Below are positions 15,801 to 22,291 of a stretch of 25,019 nucleotides of DNA, in pieces. Below the pieces are notes generated by a model. The model saw nothing but the letters and a program-made list of their open reading frames with translations. It was not told the DNA's origin and did not search any database. The stretch spans positions 1-25,019 of the IMG/VR virus record IMGVR_UViG_3300042898_002218; one strand, given 5' to 3'. A program made the position numbers and the translations under genes. This DNA is from a virus. Every line of letters begins with the position of its first letter. Position 1 is the first letter of the stretch.

Positions 15801-18581
15801 TGCATAACTGAATAGTTTGCTACCAATGAAGTCTGAGCTGGGATATTTTGCTTGATTACCGAAACTAACTTGATCGGCGTCATATACATCAAACAACGGT
15901 GCCTGTTGAACACCAGTTTTTTGTTGCGCCTCAATCCAGGCAGCTCCGTCATACCAGAAAGTCAATCCTTGCAAAGTATCACCTGATAGGCACAGTGTAG
16001 ACTGGTCAGTTGATACTTCGCCATCTGATGCCAGTGTGAGATTGATAATAGGTTGTGCAATCAGTGGCGGCACTGTGTCAGGCACAATGAATTCTACTAC
16101 AAAAATTTTGTCTCTTACATCTGGATCTTCGTCAGCAGCAAAAATAACTCTGGTACCATTGGTAAAAGTATATCCGTCTACTGAGTAGCCAGTTGATCCT
16201 TGAATGTTAGAGAATGCATCTGTTTCAGACTGATCAATTATATCCACAGGTTGTTTGCCCTGAGTACCCATGTTGAACAGTCGAATATCTGGACGGAATT
16301 GAATAATTGGACGTTTGCCACGATAGTTGTTGTCTAGTGTAGCCACAGTATTGTTATAAGCAGCCGTGGCATTGATTACATCAATGTGGAACCAACGGTT
16401 TGACCGTGTCCAAGGATTGAGGTCTTGACTTGCACGATCAATGGTGAAATAATCTAATTCTTCAGGCACTGGCAAACTAGAATCATTGTCATTGATTACA
16501 TAAGATTCTGGAGTGACAAAATTTGTAACAGGCAACAGCTCAATAGCAGTTCCTACACCAGCCACATAATATTCACGATAGTTGATAGCAGTGGCATTCA
16601 TGTCAGCTGTGGCTGTGGTCAATGTCACAGCACTACCATCAACTACACTTGACACAGTAAATTGAAATGAGTTTACAATGCTCTGAACGTAATAGGATTG
16701 TCCAGCAACTAGTCCTCCAATCACTGTGCCAGTAAACACTATACGTTGGCCAACATACAAATCTTCTGTGGTTGCTGTGCTAATTGTGTTGAACCCAGCG
16801 TTGGTAGATGTGCAAACAAAAGATATAGTTCCACTACTGTAACTTGCTGGAATAACATCGCCCCGAAAAACTATTTTTAGTCCGTTGGTAAACGATACAC
16901 CATTGGGGCTGGTGTAATTTTTTTGTCCTAAAATATCATCAATGAACAGTGTAGAACTTTCTGTTTCATCTAACAGTTTGATTGTACCAAAAATTTCTGG
17001 GTCAGTACCATCTTGATAGTACAAGGTGTTTAGCAACGCTGTCAGCAGAGGAATTTGTCTAAATTCGCCTGCGGCATCTTTGTACCAGTTAGTACTGCTG
17101 TACACAGTGCCATATCTAATGGTCCATTTGTTCAAATTGTCAATGGTAGCTATTCTAGACAATCTAAGATAGGTAATTCCGTCACTGACTACATAATTGA
17201 TTTGCCAAAGTTGATATCTGTCTTCTGGTGCAATTTCTACTGTATACGAAAATGGTTCAGTGTCAAAGCTGCCAATCAATCCGTTATTGACAGTCCCTGC
17301 ATCCAGTGGGTCATAGAAACTGGTTCGAATCCAGCCTCCACTTTCGGCATCAGTGTTTGAATTTGTAAAAATTAAAGTTCTGTTGTTGAGGCTGGTTATT
17401 CCGTCAATGCCGCCGTAGGTCTCAATAAACGTGTCTAGAGGTTGATTGTTAATTTGTTCAAACTGAAGTTCTGTAAGCAAATCAACTGTTTGACTGAACA
17501 CTGGCAAATTGTAATAAAAACTCTGAGCTGTTTTTGTAGGCACATTAAAAATCACCGTGCCAAGATCTTCGCCATTGTTGGTCACACCAAAAACATCACG
17601 TGAGCTGATGTTTGGTGTAGCAGGAATTTTGCCAGACACGCCTGGATTTGTTTGTATCCAAAATCCTGGGCCAGTGCCGGGTACTCCGTCTACAATATTC
17701 AACGTGCCGCGCATGTTGGTTTGTGTGCCACTCACATAGTACAATGTGTCTGGTGCATTTCTTGGCACGGTAAATGTCACAAGGCCAAAGTTTGATCCAT
17801 TGCGACTGACACCATCGTTGTAAGGATTGGCTGACCCCAATGTCTGTTCAGTCTTGATCCAGAACGGGAAGTCGCCTTGCAAGTTCAAATTGAACACATA
17901 GGTGTTTCCGCGAGCCAGCGTCAGTGTGGGGTTGTTAAGGAAGTCAATGGTGTATGCAGAAATACCAGAGTTTCCAACACGGTAGTTTACAGTTTCTGTG
18001 GAGTTCTGTGCTACCTGAAACGTATAGCTGCCGCCACGTACCACTTCAATGGTTGGGTTCTCGCCGGGTATTCCAGAAAATGTATAAACGCCGTTGGCTC
18101 TTGTGACTTCAAAGTCGTCTGTTACAGGCACGCCTGTGGCAGCAACGTCTACTGCATTGGGCCCATTGGGTAACCAAAAATACTGAGAGAAGTTTACAAA
18201 TGTATCAAAATTGATAAACGGATCCCAAGTGTAATAATCACTTGAGAACAATCTGTCTGGTCGTTGCGTTGGTGATCCTTGGAACTCCAATGCATCAAGC
18301 ATACCTGGATAGGTAATGATATTTTTAATTGTTGTGGTATCAGCAGGATCTAAACTGACCACTCCTGGTTCCAGTTGATAATCACTGCGTGTTTTTGTTG
18401 GCTCTACCACATACTTGTCGTTGGGGTTTACACCCGGACCAACTGTGCGACCAATGAAACCTTGTGTCTTTTTAAATTTAGGTTCTTGAATCAGTTGGTC
18501 AAGTGTGGCCGCTAAAAACTGTTTGTTAGTTTCAGTTTGAAAAATTTGCGGAAGAAAGTCTACTGAGCGTACTCGTGCCAT
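3879..18581 (-). CDS. Giant multidomain baseplate/virion protein, 4900 aa
   Basis: One uninterrupted frame of 4900 residues. The N-terminus (RVRSVDFLPQIFQTETNKQF, then DYQLEPGVV and YYTWDPFINFD) matches my memory of very large virion proteins next to gp6 in aquatic T4-like phages. Landmarks in order: degenerate cupredoxin-like unit at about 221-297; an 80-residue module shared with gp6 at about 584-665; TPWEMLGLSVKPNWW near 1469; GFRPRQYMAALNLDDVSQVN near 2048; seven FG-GAP-like propeller blades at about 2365-3190; EVKPYHVQVREFNLTY near 3787; two GYxxxPxxxxxG units near 3887 and 3927; IDGERIMYRERN near 4710. Ten copies of a beta module (VxVxxGxxxxxxDY) are scattered through it. It begins at a TAATG overlap with gp6. 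The T4 counterpart position is gp7 (about 1030 residues), so a wedge or peripheral-baseplate role is inferred from synteny. There is no signal peptide or obvious enzyme motif. Confidence 0.9.
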   Translation of the reverse strand: MARVRSVDFLPQIFQTETNKQFLAATLDQLIQEPKFKKTQGFIGRTVGPGVNPNDKYVVEPTKTRSDYQLEPGVVSLDPADTTTIKNIITYPGMLDALEFQGSPTQRPDRLFSSDYYTWDPFINFDTFVNFSQYFWLPNGPNAVDVAATGVPVTDDFEVTRANGVYTFSGIPGENPTIEVVRGGSYTFQVAQNSTETVNYRVGNSGISAYTIDFLNNPTLTLARGNTYVFNLNLQGDFPFWIKTEQTLGSANPYNDGVSRNGSNFGLVTFTVPRNAPDTLYYVSGTQTNMRGTLNIVDGVPGTGPGFWIQTNPGVSGKIPATPNISSRDVFGVTNNGEDLGTVIFNVPTKTAQSFYYNLPVFSQTVDLLTELQFEQINNQPLDTFIETYGGIDGITSLNNRTLIFTNSNTDAESGGWIRTSFYDPLDAGTVNNGLIGSFDTEPFSYTVEIAPEDRYQLWQINYVVSDGITYLRLSRIATIDNLNKWTIRYGTVYSSTNWYKDAAGEFRQIPLLTALLNTLYYQDGTDPEIFGTIKLLDETESSTLFIDDILGQKNYTSPNGVSFTNGLKIVFRGDVIPASYSSGTISFVCTSTNAGFNTISTATTEDLYVGQRIVFTGTVIGGLVAGQSYYVQSIVNSFQFTVSSVVDGSAVTLTTATADMNATAINYREYYVAGVGTAIELLPVTNFVTPESYVINDNDSSLPVPEELDYFTIDRASQDLNPWTRSNRWFHIDVINATAAYNNTVATLDNNYRGKRPIIQFRPDIRLFNMGTQGKQPVDIIDQSETDAFSNIQGSTGYSVDGYTFTNGTRVIFAADEDPDVRDKIFVVEFIVPDTVPPLIAQPIINLTLASDGEVSTDQSTLCLSGDTLQGLTFWYDGAAWIEAQQKTGVQQAPLFDVYDADQVSFGNQAKYPSSDFIGSKLFSYAIGDTRILDTVLKIPLRYLSISNVGDIVFDNNLYKDTFVYTRDNVSVTIAISSGSAREYADRTAYTRLIGWQNAITTIQMYQQFKFTYNTGILKLDVPVIDQTGSFVPVVKVYVGSVFQDPTKYTYVISGNNTTITLLNTYVVGDIIEVLVLSDQISAAAFYQVPSNLQNNPLNANSTSFTLGTIRQNYESICENLPGIQGAIAGANNTRDLGDIIPYGLTILQQSAPMTLAGYFLRSEQYNIFNALTYNSREYTKFKSIMLDNVTQQEINFQTTAQILDTAIEELNAGKVETQPFYWSDMLPSGAVYTENTYTVSFITSSVFDTVQVYNYTSANYLGLDVYLNNRLLTRDLEYTVATDGPRVTILVTLSVGDQIAIREYTATYGNFVPNTPTKLGLYPAFRPRITVQQTSTGEQTVLIGHDGSVTKTFDDIRDDVLLEFETRIFNNLKLDGNPVPLVAADVIPGQFRDTGFSYSEVNNILSQDFLSWVAWNKLDYTAQDYQANNEFTWNYSEAQNKLNNDYLLGAWRGIYRYFYDTQQPEYTPWEMLGLSVKPNWWDDTYGPAPYTEGNLVLWDDMEAGYVRDPVAPYYLSKYARPGLTSVIPTGSEGALLSPFDSVVGTWDAGQFRKNWSIGDGGPVEASWWNSSSYPFAVMRLLALTQPAKFFALFADRDLYRYQEEFQQYLYDGRYRLDANGIEIYGNGVSKASYIDWIVDYNRQSGIDSTEDLTADLANLDVRLCYRMASFSDKKYIKLYTEKSSPASTNTSFLIPDESYNLLLYKNQPFDRASYSSVLVQTVPGGYAVFGYSTTQPYFSILQSQNSGQLRTITVLDTRIQVPTSYTNTVVQVPYGFIFDTKTAVVDFLLSLGQYLETQGLTFTNRANGYELDWNQMANEFLYWAAQGWSDDALIALNPLAFRLSVTKEQAVVDSIQAQTSENILLDQNRRELPTRQLNIVRIDNTFSVEPLADQTLSFIDIKYTSYEHMIVLDNASVFGDLIYDPVTGARQNRLNLVSATSTEWNGAVDAQGFILNQDNVEEWQNYKIYSKGTIVKYKGTYWSAMTIVQPSETFDYNEWVQSDYSHIELGLLPNLANKANQLANSYDINAANLENDNDLLSYGLIGFRPRQYMAALNLDDVSQVNIYRQFLDSKGTILSAELFSQAVLGKETGDYNIYENWAVQRAVYGANANRSYFELRLNRALLDASPSLVQVILPLESSKADQTVLLENVWKESFKLTSPNILPTTTELPTDTALPSAGYVNLDDADITAFDIDDPASLEANINNINVGTSIWVAKVNDYDWNIYRAESVPGTISHVCDNLNNTSRVIFTADHGLVAGNRIIIRFFDTEVDGVYDVLSVVNLNTINIAFRFLSNRTVVNGTGLAFTLKTMRVSQASDVDTLPYANSLLSGAKVWVDDNGNGLWQVVEKQNIFSEVTSIAPEYLDATEAYGSSVSQATNRFAALVGSPRYGFPTSANPKGGVYTYVRSTSDVYQPASPVSSGDALLTLDITGVRAYGTSVKFGNKDWAVAGAPLSLGSASQTNNGYACVIYRDTGSYLPDTNPYFNWQLLTTPGSVSADQGRFGYSVAMSLDERWMYVGAPDLNKVYAYGRVDWEDQYFRTASDGSTKIYLINDYIAISAATQLRVTVDGEIQTLNTDYTVNAALNTVTFVSAPVSGSDIIIRRIALQDLDGADYFSVAATGGSGSGALFTVSRRRGTVTVGVQNGGTGYTVGNTLTIPATSFGGGTVPANNITFTVGSVISGEIITINTPSYTPPALATVFSLNEYFYQVALTDSTIYSFQIEVDGVLQRPNIDYTFNTSTKDITFLNSPASGTSILARAKDYWLYVDTLTAGGLAAGAQFGYSVSCSTDGRQVMIGAPYATADGETEAGVVYVFDRNVQKFIWNNDPSSSSFTVLGTPVAPISVIVNNQFLTNQNSTTQDATNTFTISGSTVTVNLANNLQSGDIVEIETNQFELLQIVTQDTIAEFSNFGQSVDLCKYNCSLYVGEPQSSIQIYKGGVVERSLNQSRVYGVITALNANPTLTAGNTLRVNNMDVAVPTAPNNTVTGLAAAINTVVPNVTATVTSGLLTLSVTNFDAAPAGNKLQVAPGSIGAAFDSLGFNTFEWTQTIQSPYPVKFAGFGTSISVDDTATTLVVGAPRGTMYLITIFDDYVELFDAGATSFFTTIDQSGAVYTYDLLNSANSSITNPSKFIFGNQIAITSIDYLDQLGVSVDYTSGVLWMGAPGTDFGDSSSSNYGQAHVWQNATRSPAWAPIRVEQPVVDVRLLNSVFLYDRISSATTEFLDFFNPLQGKILGAARQNIDYIGAVDPGSYNVGPVGVRGTTWGAEHVGEIWWDISTVRFIDPNQDDIVYASRRWGQVFPGSSIDVYQWIVSSVPPANYAGPGTPYSISSYTINTVLSRDGNFTTQYFFWVRGITDVATQKNKTLSAATISQYIENPRSTGIAYLAPINSSTVALYNCETLIEAEDTILHVEFDRELTNANVHVEYELIAQGRADGFLSGNLYRKLQDSFCGVDTAGNIVPDINLGPAERYGVQFRPRQSMFVDRFAALKNYIVRANTVLKQYTISESRSFALLNSAEPELPSTQIVNGATVINWNKRIPNLEILTYNFEAPGGDAIGYKYLVVSDSDNRGLWTIYTVAENPNTGDPELVLSRVQNYRTTDYWSYIDWYRPGYNSSIKPVAEVPTYSSLATISVTTGASVKVTANAQGKFEIYLKTDLGFERVGLEDGTIAISAEIYDYALGRFGFDVEVFDAQYFDQEPVIETRKIIQAINEELFVDDLAIERNRSLTLMFDFILSEFAAPEWLVKTSLIDVDHRIRELLPFQNYSRDNQEFVIDYLQEVKPYHVQVREFNLTYFGDDLYQGDLTDFDVPAFYNTTLPVPQYTSPILLPYAHGTAQISNTLSDTEPTDQIWTEWPYSQWYENYLLSVETIVVTFNGTGYTTTPQVTIVGDAVTPAEATALINSAGQVVAINVTNPGSGYQATPTIVFSGGNGTGAQAYANMINRNSADFDAQVYNVNPAVNFDQWEIDTNSNIPLTTVRAFKTVIKYDRYQYQTSVQTWSSTGIYLNGTLVRYDDRVWSADSSDGSSAVVGPTFDLENWVEVDPGTLSGVDRTMGYYVSGINSPGLELPLLIDGVDYPGVQVWGDYFLGTEIVDAQYESEFTDIELGLRNTDVNVDGGEFIGPYEGHAPEELVNGSEFDTLDIRVYTRPGSDWQMDGHGFQIGVINYVYNPATSYILGWSGVVDHPVQVLVSNQTSGRTMTLDVDYYINWGDETVEIIPSEGFSTNDVVNISVYELGGGNQLYRDNYTGAEIGNSVIIPVDDAEIYTVAIFVNGESAAVPAWEPYYDADAWNILQSYPINMVVINTSVYYRSIQAVPEGTDITDTTYWEVYVPTLLTKVTLASTPGDADGIALVAFGIQTPTQYSWSTPQVQYQVVDATVISTGGFTLENSVEGTNPANMIVTVNGLRLTPPAGIEWQGDDSSTSFGLPQRLGSSFLQSTINAITDIQVYKNSELQVQSFGATAGDYSVTNWDGSNTPGRQVVFNTAPAAGDVILISVSTLADYTLAGSLLQFNSVPPLDNIVSVTTFNDTTQQSIATLVFVGPVIEGITVAEPYDSTDFDAGSVSGLPGSFDYSAGTAISKNDFYLDRPGIEAGRLWVTLDGYRLFEGQDYTVVDDYIILASGAIGTAQILAVTEFTESLVPEACAFRIFQDMRGVQGTYRITPATTTTLTQPLLAAGNTIHVADANACAEPNLPEGIFGIITIDGERIMYRERNVGTNTLTGLRRGTAGTGAADHETGAYVYDMSRGNLLAEQYQNYVVSDTSVGDGSTTIFYAPSIDISDFGDSSSIYTETIEVYVGGVRQYNYSDSSVPIEPDQYRWIVTDFEPLAIEFITDSNPIDPMLAPPPGVEITILQRRGLGWYGTGVKVNDGLALQETDTPQARFLTGRNGG
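9010..11489 (-). other. Seven FG-GAP/integrin-like propeller blades within the giant protein
   Basis: Seven units share the pattern (F/Y/L)G-x-S-(V/I), then a strand ending in GAP, GSP or GEP, and usually a small-residue-VY-type strand. The G motifs start at residues about 2373 (AYGSSV, VGSP), 2439 (AYGTSV, AGAP), 2507 (FGYSVA, VGAP), 2786 (FGYSVS, IGAP), 2916 (FGQSVD, VGEP), 3066 (FGTSIS, VGAP) and 3154 (LGVSVD, MGAP). Seven is the blade count of an integrin-alpha propeller. The calcium loop DxDGxxD of classical FG-GAP repeats is missing, closer to the FG-GAP_2 type. Spacing is 66-68 residues for the first blades and up to 279 where beta modules are inserted. The fold is inferred; the repeats are visible. 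Confidence 0.7.
16590..16832 (-). repeat. Shuffled 80-residue module, copy in the giant protein
   Basis: Residues about 584-665 of the giant protein read VCTSTN, then YVGQRIVFTGTVIGGL, YYVQSI, FTVSSVVDGSAVTLTTATADM. The same order of motifs occurs in gp6 at residues about 536-615. The module reads as a beta-sandwich-like insert. A more distant relative may start near residue 2237 (GTISHVCDN). Confidence 0.7.
17688..17921 (-). other. Degenerate cupredoxin-like unit in the giant protein's N-terminal region
   Basis: Residues about 221-297 contain LTLARGNTYVFNL, PFWIKT, VTFTVPRNAPDTLYY and a final GTLNIVDG, the order of strands in cupredoxin-like units of marine phage and bacterial proteins. Those usually carry an HPF motif and a YYxCxxHxxM motif. 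Here the His before PF is Phe 238, the Cys position is Ser 284, the His position is Gln 287, and only Met 290 remains. Copper binding is therefore not expected, and the unit is probably structural. Confidence 0.5.
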
Positions 18582-21500
18582 TAAATTACTCCGCTGCCTG
18601 CTGCTGTGCGCAGGTTAGTACTGGTCAATGCTTCAATCACATCAATGTTATCGATGGTTGCGGCATTGGCAAAAATCTCATTGGGTTGAGAACGAATTTC
18701 ATACAAGTCACCAAAGCTCTTTTGTGGATCCAATGGAACCAACACTACAGAACTGATAATTGTACCAAGTTGTCGATGCAAGTAAGCAGCAAGTTCAGAG
18801 AAATAGAATGTGTCACCAAAGTTCCATTTGTCAATTGAAAAATAACTGTTCATTTCTGCTAGTACTGAGCTTTTGATTTCAGAAGTTGATGCTGTTGAAT
18901 TTTGTGCTCGTATCACTTTGATAGTAGCACGCAATGTGGTTGCGGCCTTGAGTCCAAACAGCGGTTTAAAATTCACTGAGTTGACCACAATGTTGTCAGA
19001 CACCATTTTGTAATCTTGTAATCGTTGATATTCTGTGCTTAGATCATCAATAGTTGGTTGTTCAGGTTCAGTAACTGTGCCAGTAGTGTCTTTCAACCAG
19101 TTCTGGTAGGCATTATAATAGCTCAAAGTGACCACATACAAGTCAATGATGTTGGTAGTTCCTGGATCAATTCTACTGGTCAACGGACTGTTGTGTCTGT
19201 ACTGATAGTACAAACTTTGTCGTCCGGCTCTTGCAATCCATCCTGTGACTGCGTTAAGTTCTAACACTCCAGTCACTGTCAAACTCAGTTGATAAAATGC
19301 AGCTTCGCTGTAGGCATAAAATACCTGTCCTGAAGACCATTCAGTTTTTACCAATTCAATTTCATCAAGTGTAGCATAACTGTAAATTACCACGCCTTCG
19401 TCTACCAACAAATAACGCTGTAGGTTGTCAAAGTCCACAGTTTGTTGCAAGAACACATAAGGTCCTGTAGTTCCAGCTGGTCCTACTATTTCACTAAAGA
19501 AGTCTGGGTTGTCTGGCACGCCATCATTGTCTGAGTCTCTGTATCCTACCAGCACCTGGAAGTCATCTACATATCCATCGCTTTCGACTGGCTGACCAGT
19601 AATGGTCATGTAAATATCTCCTTCGAGTGGTTCACTGGAGTTTGGTTGGGTGTTGACTGCTAACACATTGATAAAATCTTTGATCACTGTGCCAGTACGG
19701 CTGTCATAGATTTGCGCACCATCGTAGAAGAAGAATCTTGTTTGCAACACTGATCCAAAGTTGTATGCAAGTCCACGGAATGTAATTGTGTAATTTTGAT
19801 TTTGAACCACAAACTGGATCAGCCATGAAGAGTCTAGACTGGCACCGCTGGTATTACCAGCGTACTCTTGACTCCAGGCAGCGTCTTGGTCCAGATTGGT
19901 AGATTGAATCAAATACCACGAGTACGGAGTACCTGTAATGGCGCCGTCATTGTCGTAGCCCAGGCCAAAATTACGAAACAGTGCAATTTGATCACTCATT
20001 GCAGATTCAATCGACAGTGGCAAGTCTGTAACAAATAACGGAATAATAGTGTCTACTATAGCACCAGTAGGAACAAAGTTATTGAGTATGACTGGCCCTG
20101 ACCCATTGGTTAAATTACCCAATCCTGAGTTCATACCATCGCCAGTTACTCGTATGGGGCTGGCCCAAATTTCCACACGCTCTTCTGCTTTGGTTGGAAT
20201 GCCCAATTGCAGTTTGTTGTTTTTATCAAAAAAGTAACCCGGTGGCGGAACAAAACGTACTAAACTACCAACAATAGCGTACAAGAAATTGGTTGTAGAT
20301 TCATCTCCCACTGCAATGGGCGTGCCTGCGTTGTTTTCAAAGTATCCAGTGGTTTCATTGGCCAATGTAGTGCTTTGGTGCCAGGTGCTTCCGCCTGTAC
20401 TCAAAGTAGTAACTGCACTCATTGAGCCTGACGCCGAGCTTAATGTCACTGCCGATCCACCAGCTGTGGTGCTTACAGTAAATGTACTGTTGACTGAATT
20501 TATGCTGACCACATAATAAGGCAAGTCGGCGGTAATGCCACCAAACACTGTGCCCGAGAATGTGATTGGCATGCCAACATAGGCATAATCAAAAAATGCA
20601 GCAGTAGAACAGGCAATTGTATTGGTTGTAATTGTTGTGGTCGTGCAAATGATATCTAAAGTGTTGATTAACTTTCTTGGAAAATTTCCATAGTAAAACT
20701 GACGCATTGTACTTTCAGTCAACTGTGGTTGCACCTGATTGGTAATTACATCAGCAATTTCGTTGCGGTTGGTCCAACTGAACAAAACAGTTGGTAAAAT
20801 ATTTTGTTGCCACAATCCTCCGTCACTACCAAAACTGTTGGTTGAACTGTATTTGCCAGTGTTATCAACCAAGTCAAGATATCGACTAGTGCCAATTGAC
20901 GCACGATTCAATGCTTTAGATTTGATAATTGAATTGTACTGTGTGTAAGGAAACAAGTTGTAGTCTTCACCATTGACCATGCGATTTTGTGTGTAGTACC
21001 TAGCAGGCGCACGTTGTTTGATTTCATCAATTGGCTCGCGAGCCTGTGCATTAGATACCGGACGAGTAATACCACAAGTAAATGTGATAGTTTGCAAATT
21101 GCCGTTGCGGTCAGTATAACTGATAGGCAAAACTACATTTTGCATTTCTTCAGGATTGATAATGTACTGCAATCCATTGGAACTGCGTACATAGGCACGG
21201 AAAATTCCTACTGGAATTTCCGAAAACACTCCATCTCCAAATATCATGGTAAGTTGATCGTTTGTTCTGCTGGTTGTGGAATAGATTGATCGTAGGCCAG
21301 TCAGTTGTTCAGCTGCACCAACGTAGATATTTTCTGTGTATTGCCATTCACGGCTGATACTTCCCACGTTGTCAAGTTGAAACAACCAACGATCTTCGTT
21401 GTTTACGCCTTCGATGTTGATGTTTACTGTGCGGTTGGCAATGCGCTCGGCCAAGTTAAAGTCTTGATTTTGTAGCGTGCCTTGCTTGAATGCAAAAAAG

Positions 21501-22261
21501 TATCCAGTGTTGGCAGATTGAAAACCCAGTTGGTCATTGCGATACAACACATTGAAACTGGTATTTGGTTGTGGTGGTGGCTCGTAGATATAATCACGAC
21601 CAACACTGGTTGAAGTTATTGCTTCAAACGGCATTGAAATTCCGTCCACTGTGGCGTTATACGGAATGACTGGCAAGAATCCTGGCACAAGATTAATAGC
21701 ATACTCGTCTGTACGCACACCCAATATGGTTTGTCTATTGCCCGGACGACCTATGCGTTGGCTGTCTACTAGAGCAGCATTGATGATAGTGGTAAATTGT
21801 TCTTGCCAGTCTGGGTTTGTTGGATCGGCCCAGTCCACAGTAACATTGCTCAAGTTGACTCCGTTATAGTCAATTACGTTTTCAGTTGTGGTAACATTGA
21901 ATACTTTGAGATATCCTTGAGCCGCAGTATTGCGTTTGGCTGTATAGCTGACCAAATTGGCCAAGCGCACAACTGAATCTCTGCGTTCTGCTGTGTCTAA
22001 ATAGTTTTCTCTGGTGTTTAAATCTGTGCGGAAAGCCAGGGCTTGGCCCATGAATGCAATTACATCTAGTAAAGCAATGAATTCTGAACTTTCAATGTAG
22101 TCGTTGAAAGTTTCTGGGTAGTAGAGGCGTATGTAATCAATGAAACTTTTGCGTAGAGTTTCAAAGTCATAACTTTGAAAATCAGCTTCACGATAGGTTT
22201 GATAGATCTGTTTCCAGTCTTCTACACCAAATATTGCTGTTTGTCTTGTGGTCTTTGCCAT
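18581..22261 (-). CDS. 6: Baseplate wedge protein gp6 (gpJ-like), enlarged to 1226 aa
   Basis: The N-terminal 120 residues carry the gp6 signature: FGVEDWKQIYQTYREADFQ, DFETLRKSFIDYIRLYYPE, FIALLDVIAFMGQALAFRTD, and NYLDTAERRDSVVRLANLVS. The gpJ-like core has TRPVSNAQAREPIDEIK followed by TQNRMVNGEDYN at about 424-435. The C-terminus (about 1075-1226) has VNFKPLFGLKAATTLRATI, WNFGDTFYFSELAAYLHRQL and SVVLVPLDP. gp6 dimers join neighbouring wedges into the baseplate ring around the hub. T4 gp6 is about 660 residues. This one is nearly double, with an inserted module at about 536-615 and a DSDNDGVPDNPD calcium-loop-like motif at about 909-920. It sits 49 bases after gp25 with GAGG just before the ATG and an AATAAATA 22 bases upstream. 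Its stop shares one base with the giant gene's start. Confidence 0.93.
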   Translation of the reverse strand: MAKTTRQTAIFGVEDWKQIYQTYREADFQSYDFETLRKSFIDYIRLYYPETFNDYIESSEFIALLDVIAFMGQALAFRTDLNTRENYLDTAERRDSVVRLANLVSYTAKRNTAAQGYLKVFNVTTTENVIDYNGVNLSNVTVDWADPTNPDWQEQFTTIINAALVDSQRIGRPGNRQTILGVRTDEYAINLVPGFLPVIPYNATVDGISMPFEAITSTSVGRDYIYEPPPQPNTSFNVLYRNDQLGFQSANTGYFFAFKQGTLQNQDFNLAERIANRTVNINIEGVNNEDRWLFQLDNVGSISREWQYTENIYVGAAEQLTGLRSIYSTTSRTNDQLTMIFGDGVFSEIPVGIFRAYVRSSNGLQYIINPEEMQNVVLPISYTDRNGNLQTITFTCGITRPVSNAQAREPIDEIKQRAPARYYTQNRMVNGEDYNLFPYTQYNSIIKSKALNRASIGTSRYLDLVDNTGKYSSTNSFGSDGGLWQQNILPTVLFSWTNRNEIADVITNQVQPQLTESTMRQFYYGNFPRKLINTLDIICTTTTITTNTIACSTAAFFDYAYVGMPITFSGTVFGGITADLPYYVVSINSVNSTFTVSTTAGGSAVTLSSASGSMSAVTTLSTGGSTWHQSTTLANETTGYFENNAGTPIAVGDESTTNFLYAIVGSLVRFVPPPGYFFDKNNKLQLGIPTKAEERVEIWASPIRVTGDGMNSGLGNLTNGSGPVILNNFVPTGAIVDTIIPLFVTDLPLSIESAMSDQIALFRNFGLGYDNDGAITGTPYSWYLIQSTNLDQDAAWSQEYAGNTSGASLDSSWLIQFVVQNQNYTITFRGLAYNFGSVLQTRFFFYDGAQIYDSRTGTVIKDFINVLAVNTQPNSSEPLEGDIYMTITGQPVESDGYVDDFQVLVGYRDSDNDGVPDNPDFFSEIVGPAGTTGPYVFLQQTVDFDNLQRYLLVDEGVVIYSYATLDEIELVKTEWSSGQVFYAYSEAAFYQLSLTVTGVLELNAVTGWIARAGRQSLYYQYRHNSPLTSRIDPGTTNIIDLYVVTLSYYNAYQNWLKDTTGTVTEPEQPTIDDLSTEYQRLQDYKMVSDNIVVNSVNFKPLFGLKAATTLRATIKVIRAQNSTASTSEIKSSVLAEMNSYFSIDKWNFGDTFYFSELAAYLHRQLGTIISSVVLVPLDPQKSFGDLYEIRSQPNEIFANAATIDNIDVIEALTSTNLRTAAGSGVI
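20415..20656 (-). repeat. Shuffled 80-residue module, copy in gp6
   Basis: Residues about 536-615 of gp6 read IICTTT, then YVGMPITFSGTVFGGI, YYVVSI, FTVSTTAGGSAVTLSSASGSM. This parallels residues about 584-665 of the giant protein motif by motif. It lies just after the gpJ-like core, so it looks like an insertion into an otherwise conserved wedge protein. Confidence 0.7.
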
Positions 22262-22283
22262 GCCTCTTTGCCTTTAGATCTTG

Positions 22284-22291
22284 TATTTATT
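22284..22291 (-). promoter_or_regulatory. Late-promoter-like AATAAATA upstream of gp6
   Basis: AATAAATA on the minus strand differs at one position from the T4 late box and ends 22 bases before the gp6 ATG, within the 49-base gap after gp25. The spacing leaves a leader containing AAAGG and GAGG, so both promoter and ribosome-binding site fit. Confidence 0.45.
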
